DNA from: Selaginella tamariscina
Lineage: Eukaryota; Streptophyta; Lycopodiopsida; Selaginellales; Selaginellaceae
Reading direction: 5' to 3'
DNA length: 64,000 bases
Assembly: GCA_003024785.1 (NCBI GenBank)
Contig: PUQB01000370.1
Coordinates: 1 to 64,000 of the forward strand
How positions within the stretch are numbered: the stretch's first letter is position 1; the number at the start of each line of letters is the position of its first letter. Shown here piece after piece: positions 33,554 to 45,517 of the stretch. The translations under genes and the position numbers were made by a program. The notes below the pieces were generated by a model. That model was not told the origin of the DNA. It made no database searches and was given only the letters and a program-made list of their open reading frames with translations.

Positions 33554-34712
33554 CTACGTCGAGAGGCGGAGGGCTTCCGTCGTCTAGCCATTCGTCCCAC
33601 TCTGCTTCGTAGGTTATTGTCGGGCGAAGTCGCCCGTCTGGGTGGCCATCATGCCCGCATGCTGCCGTGCCTGGATTGTCGTCCGGACGTGCTGCGGTTC
33701 CTTCATATCCTTCTTCGTCATCAGCAGTGCGTGACCGCCTCTGCCGCTGGTGTGCCGATTTACTGCTGCTTGGAGATTCGGCCATGCGGTGTTACCGTTG
33801 TTCCCTCGGTTAGGTGAGGCAGGGGCCGATTGCAGCAACCAAGGTGCCTTGCCGCCGTCCATCAATCTCCCTCAGCTGGCTCGTCGCATTCTCCTGGTCA
33901 GCTGTTGCTCGTCAATCTCTATTTGCTCGAATGAGTTAATCCCGGCTCTTCGTCGGGCCGCCACTCTACTTGTTACAGTGAACTCCATCTATGTGTACTA
34001 TCTATCCCTCCGTGGTCACCACAAATGGTCGTCGGGGACTCTGCAGGCCAGATGTGGTGCTTCTCAGGAAGCTGCAGTGGTTGCCAGGACGCTGTTGAGG
34101 CGTCCACTTCGGGGGTTCGGCCGGCACGCCGGACCTTACCTCAGGAGTAATGGGAAGTATCGGGATGGCCTCTACCCGGACGCTGCGAGGGTCACAGGTA
34201 AGGGGGAGTTCTACCGAGATGGCTGGGCAGAGAGTGTTGTGGGGCCCAGGAGTCGGGCAAGTGGGGAGAGCCCGCTTGTGGGGTGAATAGAAGGAAAATG
34301 GATATGTATTGCCTATCCGAGTACAAACTATCTCCGACAGGGGAGCAAGATACAAGACGTAGACTTGACTCCTCTACAGAACGACCCCGACCCACTACCA
34401 GCCTTCTAGCTTATATAGTGGTTACCTACCACTAGTCCCTAGCTACAGGTGGCACTCTCCCATTGGTCTGCCGCCTGGTGACAGAGTCCTGCCTGTCACA
34501 TTTATGCGCCTCTGCGCGCGTGCTGTCCTTCGTACCCTGGGTAGTTGGTCCAGACGATTGGATCTTCGCCCGCTTACACCACCACCTGACACCGGTCGCC
34601 ATCAGTCCGTACCTGAAGTACCTCCCTTATCCGGTGTTTTGTCCAGCCGCTTGTCCGCACCAGTGGCGACTTGCCGGATGGCTACGATGACGGGCCACTG
34701 TCAACCAACAAA

Positions 34713-36148
34713 ACCTAGCTAGCGGAGACTTTCTTTCTTGCGAAGCTAGTGCATGTGGATCCTAAGATCTAGTGGAGCACCAAGCACATGAAGCTTGAGT
34801 ATAGTGAAGTGAAAAACACTTGGTTTGGAAGAAAGCTTGAGTCTCCAAACAAGTTCTTTTACTGTCACCTTGAGCAAAGTTGTTGTGCGAGGAGTTTGCT
34901 GACGTCTTCCCTCCCGAGCTACTCATGGCTTACCACATGCAAGAGGTGTGGAGCATGAGATTGTGTTGGAACAGGGTATGAAAGACATTTACTGTAAGCC
35001 ATTTTGACTGAGCCATGCTAAGGAGCAAAGAGGTTAAGAGACAAGTGATGGAGCTATTGGAATATGGCTTCATACAACTGAGCAAGTCTCCATTTGGTGC
35101 ACCAGTATTGCTTGTCAGGAAGAAAGATGGCACCATGAGGATGTGCATAGACTATAGAGCTCTCAACAAGCAAACAGTGAAGGATAGGATGCCCGTGCCA
35201 CGTGTGGATACTATCATGGATTGTCTCTGTGGAGCCAGAGTGTTCACCAAGATAGATTTGCACAGTGAGATATCATCAGATTGCTGTGAAGGAGGCAGAT
35301 ATCTACAAAACTGCTTTCAACACTAGCTTTGAGCATTTCAAGTTCACTGTTATGCCATTTGGCTTAACAAATGCCCCAATCACATTCACTCGGTTGATGA
35401 CTGAGGTGTTTGGTGACTACTTGTATGACTTTGTGGAGATCTTCCTCGACAATATTCTTATTTACAGTAAGAATATGAAGGAGCATGTGCAGCATTTGCA
35501 AAGAGTTCTTCAGTTGTTGAGGGAGAACAAGCTCTATGCAAAGATGCATTTTCTCAGTGCGAAGTGGAGTATTTGGGTCACATTGTGATGCCAAGTGAAG
35601 TGAAGATTGATCCATAGAAGGTGGCAGTGGTGGAGCAATGGCCAGTTCCTAGCAATGCAGAAGAGTTACGGAGTTTCTTGGGCATGGTTGGTTATTACCA
35701 ACGGTATGTCAAGGATTATGCTAGGAAAGCTTCTCCGTTAACTAGGTTGTTGAGGAAGGACGTTCCCTTTACATGAAGTGCTTGAGAGAAGAGCAGTTTC
35801 CAAGCTTTGAAACAAGCTTTGGTATGTGCACCAGTTTTATTTATTGCAGATCCCTCTAAGCCTTATGAGGTATCGTGTGATGCAAGTGGAGTGGCCATTG
35901 GAGTTGTACTTATGCAAGAGGGAAGGCCTATTGCTTATGAGAGTTGTACTTTGAATCCTACAGAGTAACGGTACTCAACATATGAGCAAGAACTACTGGC
36001 TATTATTAATGCATTACAAGGTTGGAGGCACTATCTTTATGATGCAAGTTTCAAGGTGTTTACAGATCACAAGCCTTTGGTGTATTTGTTCACACAGAAA
36101 GAGTTGTCGACAAGCTCGTTGGATGGTTGTTTAGAGTTTTTATCTGGT
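34713..36148 (+). pseudogene. RT and RNase H of element A
   Basis: RT motifs on the plus strand: [15 protein letters not shown] (about 35090), D-Y-R-A-L-N-K, F-T-K-I-D-L, then after a frame change at about 35265 R-Y-H-Q-I-A-V, and F-G-L-T-N-A-P. The catalytic box reads F-L-D-N rather than the usual Y/F-x-D-D. RNase H follows (S-C-D-A-S-G near 35880; Y-E-Q-E-L-L-A-I near 35985; D-H-K-P-L near 36068) and is cut by a Y fragment at 36149. Confidence 0.75.
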
Positions 36149-37114
36149 GCCACAAAGGCGGCTTGCCAGGTGCCAACCCTGGAATCCCCTCTCTTGGAAA
36201 CCCCACGAAACCTGGTAAAGTAACCCGTATTAGGAACCCAAGCCTTAGGAAGTCAAACCCCTAGCTGACTAAGTCCACAAACGAGACTCAACTTGTGAAT
36301 CAGGATACACGGACTAGCCGAGCTTTAGGTGTCGTTCCTAGCTTGGCGTGGTTGAGGCGGCCGAAGCAAGGCCTCAACCACTAGTTTTGCAGAATGTGAA
36401 CTTGGGCAATGTCTTTGAGCTTGCGGGCAGGTTTTCGGACCAAGGAATCTGACTAACTCCTTGGAAGTGACGTGTCCCTATCTCAGAGGCAAGATCCTAC
36501 CAACGATAAGGATAGTCTAAACCCTAGGGGGGTTGTACCCCTATCGTGTGGAAGTTTGGGCAGCACAACGGAGGGTTGCACCTTGACGACACAAGCTTAG
36601 CTTGCACCGGTAGGAGGTTAACGAGCTCTCTCTTGAACCCAGGAAGCCTCATTACATATACTCTACCTTATTTATGTGACGGACCCCCCCCTCCCCCCTG
36701 TTTACCTAAATGAGTAAGTGGGCTGGCATGGAAATGCCAGCCCTTAGAGAAAATGGTTGTCCTAACCTAACCCTAAACCTAACCCCTAGGGGGGGTATTA
36801 GGGCGTGGGGTTAGGGCAACCCTAGGGTTAGGTCAACCCTAGGGGTGTCCCTAACCCTTTTTGACAAGCTATATTTAACGGAAAACCTATCTTTTGTAAC
36901 GTCAAACTGGGGGAGAGTTTTCTAGAGGGTAAGTACTACCTTCGCCTAGAGTTTCTTGAGGTACTTAGTGACAGCCGGTTGGACTACCCCTAAACACCTA
37001 AGTGCACTAAGCGGGGCTGTTTCTCACTACAACTAGGGTTCGCCACACAACTCCATTAGGTAACAACAATCAAACCCCAAAGTAAAGGGTCGAGTCATAG
37101 TAAAAACTATGACA
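36149..37114. mobile_element. 5'-truncated element Y inside A
   Basis: Matches the second part of the Y element from GTGCCACAAA and ends in the Y right terminus GAGTCATAGTAAAAACTATGACA. It interrupts RNase H of element A, whose reading resumes at 37115. A telomere-like inverted stretch (CCTAACCCTAAACCTAACCCC and GGGGTTAGGG.AACCCTAGGGTTAGG) lies at 36765-36840. The left terminal repeat is missing. Confidence 0.65.
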
Positions 37115-38205
37115 ATGGTTAAGCTCATGGAGTTTGATGAATTTCCTATTGAGCATCTTGTGGGAAGGTTAACGTGGTGGCAGATGCTTTGTCACGTGTT
37201 AAGAGAGCCACAGTAGTTGGAGAATTCCAAACACGCTTATGTAATGCATTAATAAGGACGGTCAATGAGTTTAAGGTAGTTCAACATACTCAAGCACAAG
37301 ATGCCGAGGTGTAGGAGCTCAAAGGACAGCTAGAGCAACCATTCTCATTTCAGGATGGAGTTTTATATTACAATGGCCATGTGTATCTTCATTGTGTGGA
37401 CCATTTGATCAACCAGGTACTATATTTCCATCATGATCGCCCGGAGGTTGGTCATTTTAGGGGGAGGAAAACGTATGAGTTGATTAAGAGGAGGTTCTAT
37501 TGGAGGAATATGAAAGATGATATCATAGAGTACTACAGGACTTGTCAGCAAGTAAAGGTGCCCAGAGAGAAACCAGGTGGGCTATTAGTACCATTGCCTA
37601 TTCTAGACAAGCGATGGGGCAGTATCTCTATGGACTTTGTCACCTAATTGCCAAGGACACAATGGCATTGGAATGAGTCCATACTATGCTATGTTTGGAT
37701 GGCATACCAAGATAGTTTTTGAGTTGGGTTTAGCAAGTAAGAAAGTTCAAGGCAACATGGATGAGGAAGCTAAATATCTGAGTGTTGAGCTTAGAAACAT
37801 TTAGAGTTTGTGCAAGAAGAACTTACAAGCAGCTCGGAGTCGAGCTAAGTTTGTTAATGAGCACAGAAGCTTCCAAGAGTTCTAGGTGGGAGATTATGTA
37901 TATTTTCGAGTTGTATTTGCCACACATGTAAGGTAGAACACTGTTGTGGCCTTACGGAAAGGACACAATGATAAGGTACTCAGGTCCTAATGAGATTCTG
38001 GAGCATATCGATAAGGTGGCATATCGACTATAGTTGCCAGAAGGAGTGAGGGTGCACCCAGTTTCATGTTAGCCAATTAAAGAGAGTACTCACAAGGAAC
38101 AAGTCCCGGGTAGATTCTTTGTGAATGTATGAGGCTAATGATACAGGACCAGTTGAGTAAGTTATACTGCCCTTGAGGACAAGGACTTGCTAATGGGGGG
38201 AGGAT
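37115..38205 (+). pseudogene. integrase remnants of element A
   Basis: 37381-37647 encodes the H2C2 zinc-binding region (H-H-D-R-P-E-V-G-H-F-R-G, Y-W-R-N-M and a C-Q-Q region where the second Cys has become Gln) followed by S-I-S-M-D-F-V-T. The catalytic core after that is missing. 37780-38090 carries stop-ridden C-terminal sequence ending in a V-H-P-V-S-C-like block where relatives have V-H-P-V-F-H. Confidence 0.65.
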
Positions 38206-38418
38206 TGTTACAACCCGTATAACGAATCAAAGAATATTCCCAGAAAGGTATAAGTTAGAATATTCCTAAAGAGCTATACTAGATCTAAGAGAATTAAGGG
38301 CACACTAATATTGGAAGCTTTTTTGGAGAGCAGTGTATGGAGACTAGAGACAGCTTGGGGGAGGTCGAGTGGTTTTGTGAGGGTCTTTAGTTTGTATGTA
38401 GTGGTTCCTAACAGATCT

Positions 38419-38880
38419 TGACCAGCTTCCGTCTATGCATCCGAATTTCAGCAACTTTGCACGAACATTTCATGGGACGAGACTGCATTGATTAAACACT
38501 TCCATTTTGAGTTGAGGGATGATGTGAAGGACCTTCTCCTTATGTTACCGGATGCCCAAACATTAACGGAGATCATGCAACAGGCCGTTCACTGCGACAA
38601 CCACTTGTTCGAGCGTCGTCAGGAAAAATCCCATCAACAGTTCTTGCAAACCAATCCTGCAGCTGTGGTACATACTCCTGCGACACCTTCTGGAGTAGTT
38701 CCTATGGAGGTTGAGAAATACAAGCGTGGCTCACTTTCTGCTGCTAAAAGCAACGTTGCCGCAGTGAGAATCTATGTTTGTATTGTGGTGAAGCAGGACA
38801 CAAGGCAGCGGAATGTCCTCCTAAAGCCAGGAAGTTCAAGACGTGTGAAGTTGAAGCCGAAGTTCAATGTCCACTTCGTC
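38419..38880 (+). pseudogene. gag of chromovirus E, 3' part with CCHC knuckle
   Basis: Continues gag after element A (I-K-H-F-H-F-E-L-R-D-D-V-K-D, then a Q/E-rich stretch). After a frame change near 38775 comes a clean zinc knuckle C-L-Y-C-G-E-A-G-H-K-A-A-E-C (38772-38815), the nucleic-acid-binding end of nucleocapsid. Confidence 0.75.
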
Positions 38881-39290
38881 TAGGAGCTGTGAAGTTGGAC
38901 AACGGTGCAGGCTCCATTGGTGCTGCTCATACCATTCCATCACTCAAGTTTCCTGTACACATTCATCTTAATAATCGAGAGCTTAAGGAGTTTGCCCTGT
39001 TAGACACTGGTGCAAATGCATGTTTCATGGATGACACTTTTGCAACTCAACATGGCATTCCGGTGGTGAAATTGAAGCGTGCAGTTCCTGTAGAGGTGGC
39101 CGATGGGCGTCTGATTGCTTCTGGCGCAGTTACCCATGCTACCGAACCTCTCTCTTGCAGTCATATGACACATTCAACTGTTCGATTCCTTCAACTTGAT
39201 CAAGACTCGGTCGACTCCCATCATTTTGGGCATGCCATGGTTCGGTTTTGCAAATCCTCAGATCGATTGGAGGTCTAGGATGCTCACGTT
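38881..39290 (+). CDS. retropepsin of chromovirus E
   Basis: In frame with the knuckle. F-A-L-L-D-T-G-A-N-A-C-F at about 38990-39030 holds the D-T-G-A active site, then V-E-V-A-D-G-R-L-I. After a frame change near 39200, L-G-M-P-W-F-G-F-A-N-P-Q-I-D-W closes the domain. Confidence 0.75.
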
Positions 39291-39429
39291 TTCCTCTCTA
39301 GAAGCCAGGATCAATCTTGTACCTTCCTGCATGCAAGATACGTCCTTAGTGGTTGAGGCAGTGCAAGCTTCAGGATTAACCATGCATGTTTCTGTATTAG
39401 AGTTGAAGATTCCTCCTCGACAGGATTCA

Positions 39430-39970
39430 TCTCATGTTAGTTCCTCCGCAAGCTCTCTCCACTCCTGTAAGTTCGCGGATTCCTGTACATGGTTCTTCCA
39501 ATCCTGTATCAGTGTTGAAGACTTCTCCTCGACAGGATCCACCTCCTGTCAGTTCCTCAGCACATTCTCAGGCTCTCATCAGTTCGCGGTTTCTGAAGGT
39601 TCCTCCTCAACAAGATTCACCTCCTATCAGTTTGTCAACACATTCTCAGGCCCTCCTCAGTTCGCAGTTTCCTGTACAGGGTTCTTCCAATCCTGTATCA
39701 GTGTTGAAGACTTCTCCTCGACAGGATCCACCTCCTGTCAGTTCCTCAGCACATTCTCAGGCTCTCATCAGTTCGCGGTTTCTGAAGGTTCCTCCTCAAC
39801 AAGATTCACCTCCTGTCAGTTTGTCAACACATTCTCAGGCTCTCCTCAGTTTGCGGTTTCCTGTACATGGTTCTTCCAATCCTGTATCAGTGTTGAAGAT
39901 TCCTCCTCGACAGGATTCACCTCTTGTTAGTTCATCAACACTACAGGTTGCTCCTCCTGCTTCTCCTTTT
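39430..39970 (+). repeat. 189-bp in-frame tandem repeat in chromovirus E
   Basis: Nearly identical units begin at 39482, 39671 and 39860 (CCTGTACA.GGTTCTTCCAATCC), an exact 189-base period (63 codons). Each unit has two sub-repeats of Ser/Pro/Gln-rich code (P-P-R-Q-D-P-P-P-V-S-S-S). The array sits between protease and integrase C-terminus, where RT, RNase H and integrase core belong, and two frames stay open through it. Confidence 0.85.
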
Positions 39971-39989
39971 TCTACTCCTGCAGTACAGG

Positions 39990-40555
39990 ATTGTCTCTAG
40001 CATCTTCGTCAGGTACAAGATGATCTCCGGGTTCATCTTCAGTAGGCATAGGAACGATACAAGCATCATGCTAATGCTCACCATCAGCCGGCACATGCAT
40101 ACAAGATTAGTGATCTCATGTGGCTTCTTCGTCGACATATTCGCACCAACAAGCCTTCTTCTAAGTTGGATTTTCAACGATTGGGCCCTTACAGGATTGT
40201 GGCGGAGGTCAATCCTGTAGCTTTCCGACTCGAGTTACCATCTACGGTAAAACTCCATCCTGTGTTTCACACCTCCTTGTTGGAGCCGTATCATCCTTCT
40301 TCTATTCATGATCGTGCTTTTCTCTCCCCCTCATGTGGTCATTGACGATGAACCTGAGTGCGAAGTTGTAGCCATCCTCGATTCTGGTCTTCATCACCGC
40401 CAACTTCAATACTTGGTGGATTGGAAAGGTTATTTGCCTATTGATCGCACTTGGGAACCTGCATCCAACTTACTCCATACTTCTTCCAAGGTTGTTGCCT
40501 TCCATCGGCATTATCCTACTAAACCAGCTCCCAAGACTCGTGGAACTCGTCTTTA
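39990..40555 (+). CDS. integrase C-terminus and chromodomain of chromovirus E
   Basis: After the repeat array: K-L-D-F-Q-R-L-G-P-Y-R-I-V (about 40160), L-H-P-V-F-H-T-S-L-L-E-P-Y (about 40255), then after a frame change near 40320 a chromodomain, V-A-I-L-D-S...L-Q-Y-L-V-D-W-K-G-Y...T-W-E-P-A-S-N-L (40365-40475). Chromodomains at the integrase end define chromoviruses and are thought to guide integration into heterochromatin. Stop codon at 40554-40556, 12 bases before the LTR. Confidence 0.85.
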
Positions 40556-40567
40556 GGGAGGAGGTGC

Positions 40568-41503
40568 TGTCATGACCTGATACAGGATACATGATATGGG
40601 TTACAGGATATGCCTGCAGGATATTCTTACAAGATATTCCTATAGGATATGCCACAGGATATGCCTAGAGGATAAGGGACATGTGGACTCGTCTTAGCCT
40701 CTACATGCATGCAACCACTTTTAACACTCATGCCTAGATTAGCTCTTGGAGTTGTGAGCATAAAAACTCCGACCTAATTGTTGTACAATCAGTTACTATC
40801 AACACCAATTATTCTACAATCATTCTTGTTTTGTTTTATTCTTGTCTTGCTCCTGCTTCTGTTTCTCCTTGTCTCGCTCCTAGATCCTGTCCTACTCTTG
40901 TCTTGCTCTTGGATCCTGTCATGTTCTTGTCTCGCTCTTGGATCCTGTCCTGCTCCTGTCTTGCTCCTGGATTCTATCCTGTTCCTGTTTTGCTCCTGGA
41001 TCTTGTCCTGTTCCTGTCTCGCTCTTGAATCCTGTCCTGCTCCTGTCTTTCTCCTGGATCCTGTCCTACTCCTGACTCCTGAGTTCCTTGCTCCTTTCCT
41101 GCTATCCTGCTCCAGTTCCTATCTTGCTCCTTGTCTTGCTATCCTACTCCAGTTCCTATCTTACTCCTTGACCTGCTATCTTGCTCCAGTTCCTATCTTG
41201 CTCCTTGACCTGCTATCCTGCTCCAGTTCCTATCTTGCTCCTTGTCTTGCTATCTTGCTCTAGTTCCTATCGTGCTCCTTGTCTTGCTATCTTGCTCTAG
41301 TTCCTATTGTGCTCCTTGTCTTGCTATCTTGCTCCAGTTCCTATCTTGCTCCTGCTCCTGCTATCCTGCTCCAGTTCCTATCATGTTCCTTGTCCTGCTA
41401 TCCTGCTCCTAGTTTCTGTCCTGCTCCTTGTCCTGCTCATGAGTCAAGCCTCCTTGTTCTCAAAATCCTGCTATCTTCCTTATTCCTGGATCGTGGCTTG
41501 ACA
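40568..41503 (+). repeat. 3' LTR of chromovirus E
   Basis: 936 bases, starts TGTCATGACC and ends TGGCTTGACA, with the same arrangement as the 5' LTR and a shorter CT-rich minisatellite. Confidence 0.9.
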
Positions 41504-42386
41504 GTGGTTCGATTGCCCTGCCCCGGGATTCCTCAGCCTGTGCTCCATTTGGGTGGCCAGAGTGGCTACTATCAGCTGCCTGTCGTGGTACTTGTCCGTT
41601 ATTGTTGACTGTGTGGTTTTGATGGTGCTTGGTGAGGCCCATCCTGGCTCTAACTGCAGAGCCTTACATGTTGATCCCTTCCTACTGCTTCTTCCCCATA
41701 TTGGCCCCGCATGTCCCCCATCTGGGACTTCGCGTCCTACTTCTACCAGGGAGGGTCTATGCTGGAGCTTCTCCCCCCCCCACTTCCAAGGCTAATCTAT
41801 GATCATCCGTGATAGTGGGTACTTGCTGTTGAGGCCAGGACTGATATAGGGCTATCAGTCCATACTAATACCGGGCTTGGGGTGGCTCTACTTGATTGGT
41901 GCGATCGTTCGACTGGGGTGTGTCCAAATGGGCCCTCCGGAATCATCTTGGTGGTCGATGAACCAATGTTTTGGTGCTGGATAGTTTCGGGCTTCGGTTG
42001 CTCCTCCTGTGATCCTTAGTTCATTCACGTTGTGCTGCCTCTGATGATAGGCCTCCTGCCTGGCATGACTCGATCTCAGGGGTCAGCCTGCGGGGGTCGC
42101 TGTTGTGCCCTCGTTCCATCCTCCGCTCCTACTTGGCTCCTGGTATTCCAGTTCCCTGAATTTCTGTGCGTGGGCCTAGGTTTGGCCTGTAGGTACGGAC
42201 CTTATCGCTCGTCTGGTTCAGAATCTTATTTGTTGGTGCTCCCAGTCGTGCTACACCTTCGCACCCCTAAGCCAGGGTCGACCGAGGAGTAGGTCGAATT
42301 CCCCTCTAGCGTGCATGTCTAGGACCATAACGTTGATCTAAAATTTAATCGTTTGGATCTCGACTTCTACTGCCCTCAAGATGCTC

Positions 42387-44740
42387 TTAGGTGCCACCTC
42401 GGCCTGATTTGCCATGCATACCTGGAGTAGGCTCCGGAGTTGGCATATGCAACTCCCTGTGGAGCTCTGTTAACATGACATTGACTGCCGACCCCCCATC
42501 TATAATCACCTCGCTAATTGTGTGACCCGCCATGCGAACAGGAATGGTTGGTACATCATTTACGTAGTCCACTGTGGTTGCAGTGCCTCTTGGTGGGGCG
42601 GTCGTGCCCGATTCCCCCATTGTGTGGTGGGAATCAGCGGCGTTTCTTGTTCTGACAACGTCTGGGCCTCTCTCCTTCTGAAGGCACGGTTTTGCTGACT
42701 CCTTACCTTTCTTAGTGATTCTTGGCCTTGGCTGGGCTCCAAGGGTCCCGAGACGATCAGTCCTTCAGTTTGCTTCCTTACCCACTGCTTTAATACTGGG
42801 GTTTTGTTGCCTGTTTCCTCTTTTCGCGCCTTTGCGTTCCCTTGGTTCTCCACCCTTACGTTTCTCTTGTTTCGTCCGCTAAGGGAGCCTGCGGTACTAT
42901 GTTTGTCCCATTGTCCTGTTTTGGCAGTATGACCGTTACTTGGTTTACTTGTGGTGCGGGGTTGGCATTGGGTTAGCAGGGATCTACCCGTTACTCACCG
43001 GCTGCTTGCGCCTCTAGCATTGGTTTGATTAATGATACCCATGAACATCGGTAAAGCAGGTGTGGGCCTCCGCAAAGTGCACACAACACCTCCTTGCGTT
43101 CCGGGCGTCTCTCTTTATCGCCATACCTGGGTCGATACAGTTGTCGCTCGTGGGAACGGGAGTTACGATTCCGATCTCCCGAACGAAACCTCTTACAGGT
43201 CGATTATCCCCCTCCGTCCTGCGGCCGTAACTCCTTCGGCCATCTGCACCCCCTTCGGTCCCCCGCTCTACCGTCAGTGCGGCGCCTATGGTAGCCTATT
43301 GCTCAGAAGTTTGGCCAGCTGGTAGCAATCGTCCATGTTGTGAGATCCGCGGATGTTACATACTCAACAGTACTTGTCCCCACGTGTGGTGTATCCCATT
43401 TGAGCCAATGTTGTGGATAAGTCTTCCTTTTGTGTGGCCCTCGTTGGGTTTCCCCCCGCTGCAGCTTCCTGTGCCCCTTGGCTCCCGACCGTTTTCCCTT
43501 CTGGCCGGCTTTGGAGCATCAGAGAGGTTTTCCTCATCCGAGGTGGTGTCGTTTGCCCCTCTGCGTCCGATTTGTCCTGCGTCTTTCTTTCTTGGTGTCT
43601 TTTAGCTTCCCGCTTCTCAGCCTTCTTGGCGTACCGGAGTAGTTTGTTGAACATCCGGTCATCATCTAAGCCGATCCACTTGCGGATCTCCAGCCACAGT
43701 CCCTTTCAGTACCACATTTCTTGATCAGGTCAACTGGGGCGTCTCTTAGCCGGGTGATGTACCCTAGCATGCAAACCGTGTATTCGTCGACCAACTCTCT
43801 TGCTTTTTGTTTCAAGCTCGTTAGCTTGTGGTCACCTCCTCTTCACTCTTTTCCTCCTAGAAGGTATCCTGAAACGCCCTTCGTGCAGTTTCCCAGCGAA
43901 CTCTTCGTTTGCCTTGTGGAATCGCATCCACCAGGCGTGTGCCTTCTTGTGCATGCGAATGCACTCAGCTTTTTGTGATTGTCAATTACACTCCGAAGTT
44001 CGCACACCTGTTCGAACTTGTGTATGTGTTGGTCTGCGTCTTCCCCTTTGCTCCACGGAACGTGGGTAAGGGCACTATTACGGTGCTCTCCTGCATCCGA
44101 TTGAGTGTGCGGGTTAGTAAGGTAACCGGGTCGGTTCCCATGGTGTCTCGTTGCGCCTGAGAAGTGCTCTGATTTGACCCTCCGCTTCGGACGTGGTGTA
44201 GCCAACGTCCCGATATTCTACTGGGTATATTTCTCCTTCCTCGCGGCCCTGCCCTTCCATTCAGGTGGGTGACGAGGACAGGCTCCTCTAGCTGTCCCTC
44301 GGGGCCCCCTTTGTGGGACAAACCTGACGGCTGGTGGCGCAACTTACCTCGGCTGGACGATATTCCCTCATCTAGTGAGTGGTTTTGTAGGACCGTGAGT
44401 GGAATCCCCTGCAACGTCTAGACGGTGTGATCGATGGGGCAAATCTCCTCACCATGAGACGTATCCCCTTGTTTGGTGATGGTTGCGGCTCTGCCATGTG
44501 CTTGGCGGATTCCCTCGCAGGGCCGGTGCGATATGGTGGCTCGGGAATCTCTCATGCCTTAGACGAAATCTCTCGCCTTGTTCAGAGTGGCCACTGTGCG
44601 GCCCTCTTTCTGGTACCTCCTCCCAGTCCATCAACTTCGACGTCCAATTGCCTTCGCGCAGGTGGTCGTCCCATGTGCACCCCGGCTTCCGAAGCCTTGG
44701 GTTCTCATCCTGATAACCCCTCGCCTGCTGCATTGTTCGA
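42387..44740 (-). CDS. gag and protease of element C (frameshifted)
   Basis: Minus-strand counterpart of the B genes. Gag runs through 44733-43986 and 44205-43843 (Q-H-I-H-K-F-E-Q-V-C; P-W-S-K-G-E-D), then 43654-43364. Zinc-knuckle-like C-N-I-R-G-S-H-N-M-D-D-C lies near 43370-43330, and protease V-I-I-D-G-G-S-A-V-N-V-M at 42520-42480. Frameshifts interrupt it. In this copy the D-G-G-S catalytic Asp is kept. Confidence 0.6.
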
Positions 44741-45517
44741 TCGGCTGAACTCTTGGTGCAAAGGTTGCCTTATTGGTAATTGATGCCCCTCCCTATGGGG
44801 GCCTTCCGGATGAGGTCTTCCTCCCCTCTTTCCGGGCAGCCACGAGCCCCCCCTCACCCTGGTGTGATGAGTGACAGTGGTCCTGGGTTTCCTACCTTAC
44901 GTCGTGGCGCTGGCCACACTAGACTTCCGGCTCACGTCCCCGTCATTATCCCTGTTGCTTTTGCCCCTTGAGATTCCTGCCTCTGTCACATGCCTACTCG
45001 TCAAACACGGGTTCTGCTCTTTGGTGTGGGGGCTCATCGTGGCCGTCACTTTTGCCTACGTCGAGAGTTGGAGGGGTTCCATCGTCTTGCCATCCCATTC
45101 TACATCATAGGTTATTGTTGGGAGAAGTCGCCCATCCGGGTGCTATCATACCCGCATGCTGCTGTACCTGGACTGACATCCGGACGTGCTGCGGTTTTTC
45201 ATATCCTTCTTTGTCAGCGGCGGCGTGTGACCACCTTTGCTGCTGGTGTGTCGGGTCTACCGTTGCTCGGAGATTTAGCCATGTGGTATTTACGTTGTTC
45301 CCATGTAGGTGAGGCAGGGGCCAATTGTGGCAACCAAAGTGCATCACCGCCTTCCATCAACCTCCCTCTGCCGGCCCGTCGCATCCTCCTAGCTAGCTGT
45401 TGCTCATCGATCTTTATTTGTTCGAACGAGTTAATCCCGGCTCTCCTTCGGGCCGCAACTTTGCTTGCTACAATGAACTCCATCCGTGACTATTTATCCC
45501 TCTGTGGTCACCATAAA

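Larger units (their letters stand above)
27567..34707 (-). mobile_element. LTR retrotransposon B (gag-protease family, no RT)
   Basis: LTRs at 27567-28242 and 34026-34707 (about 680 bases) start TGGTCGTCGGGGACTC and end GTCAACCA. The duplication ACAAA flanks the element (27562-27566 and 34708-34712). Coding is on the minus strand, matching the minus-strand CTATATAAGC TATA sequences. Order from the right: gag (about 33550 to 31780), zinc knuckles (about 31810, 31570, 31210), protease (30700-30450), a spacer with broken frames, then a 216-residue coiled-coil frame (29054-28404). I see no RT, RNase H or integrase motif over the 2.2 kb after protease. It is of the same family as C. Confidence 0.9.
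26661..38413 (+). mobile_element. Ty3/gypsy retrotransposon A, nested in E and split by B
   Basis: LTRs at 26661-26870 and 38206-38413 begin TGTTAC.ACCCGTATAA and end GGTTCCTAACA. The target duplication is GATCT on both sides (26656-26660 and 38414-38418). A GGGGGGAGG tract ends just before the right LTR. The plus-strand interior has a protease fragment (L-V-D-S region near 27300), RT (35015-35590), RNase H (about 35800-36140), integrase zinc-binding region (37390-37560) and integrase C-terminal region (about 37780-38090). Frames have several stops and shifts, so it is dead. Confidence 0.9.
25028..41503 (+). mobile_element. Ty3/gypsy chromovirus E, internally deleted, split by element A
   Basis: LTRs at 25028-26045 and 40568-41503 end in GTGGCTTGACA; the right one starts TGTCATGACC, the left one TATCACGACC (first G lost). 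Flanking duplications are GTGGC (25023-25027) and GTGGT (41504-41508), one mismatch. A purine-rich GGGAGGAGG tract precedes the right LTR. Internal parts on the plus strand: gag (26141-26655 and 38419-38880), CCHC knuckle, protease, an in-frame 189-bp repeat array (about 39430-39960), the integrase C-terminal domain and a chromodomain. RT, RNase H and integrase core are absent, so this copy could move only with help. Confidence 0.85.

Noticed and set aside
34015-34707. Right-hand forward-strand frames in B and C as cellular genes
   Set aside because: They are LTR sequence; the same sequence occurs at five places and is bounded by TG...CA ends and duplications.
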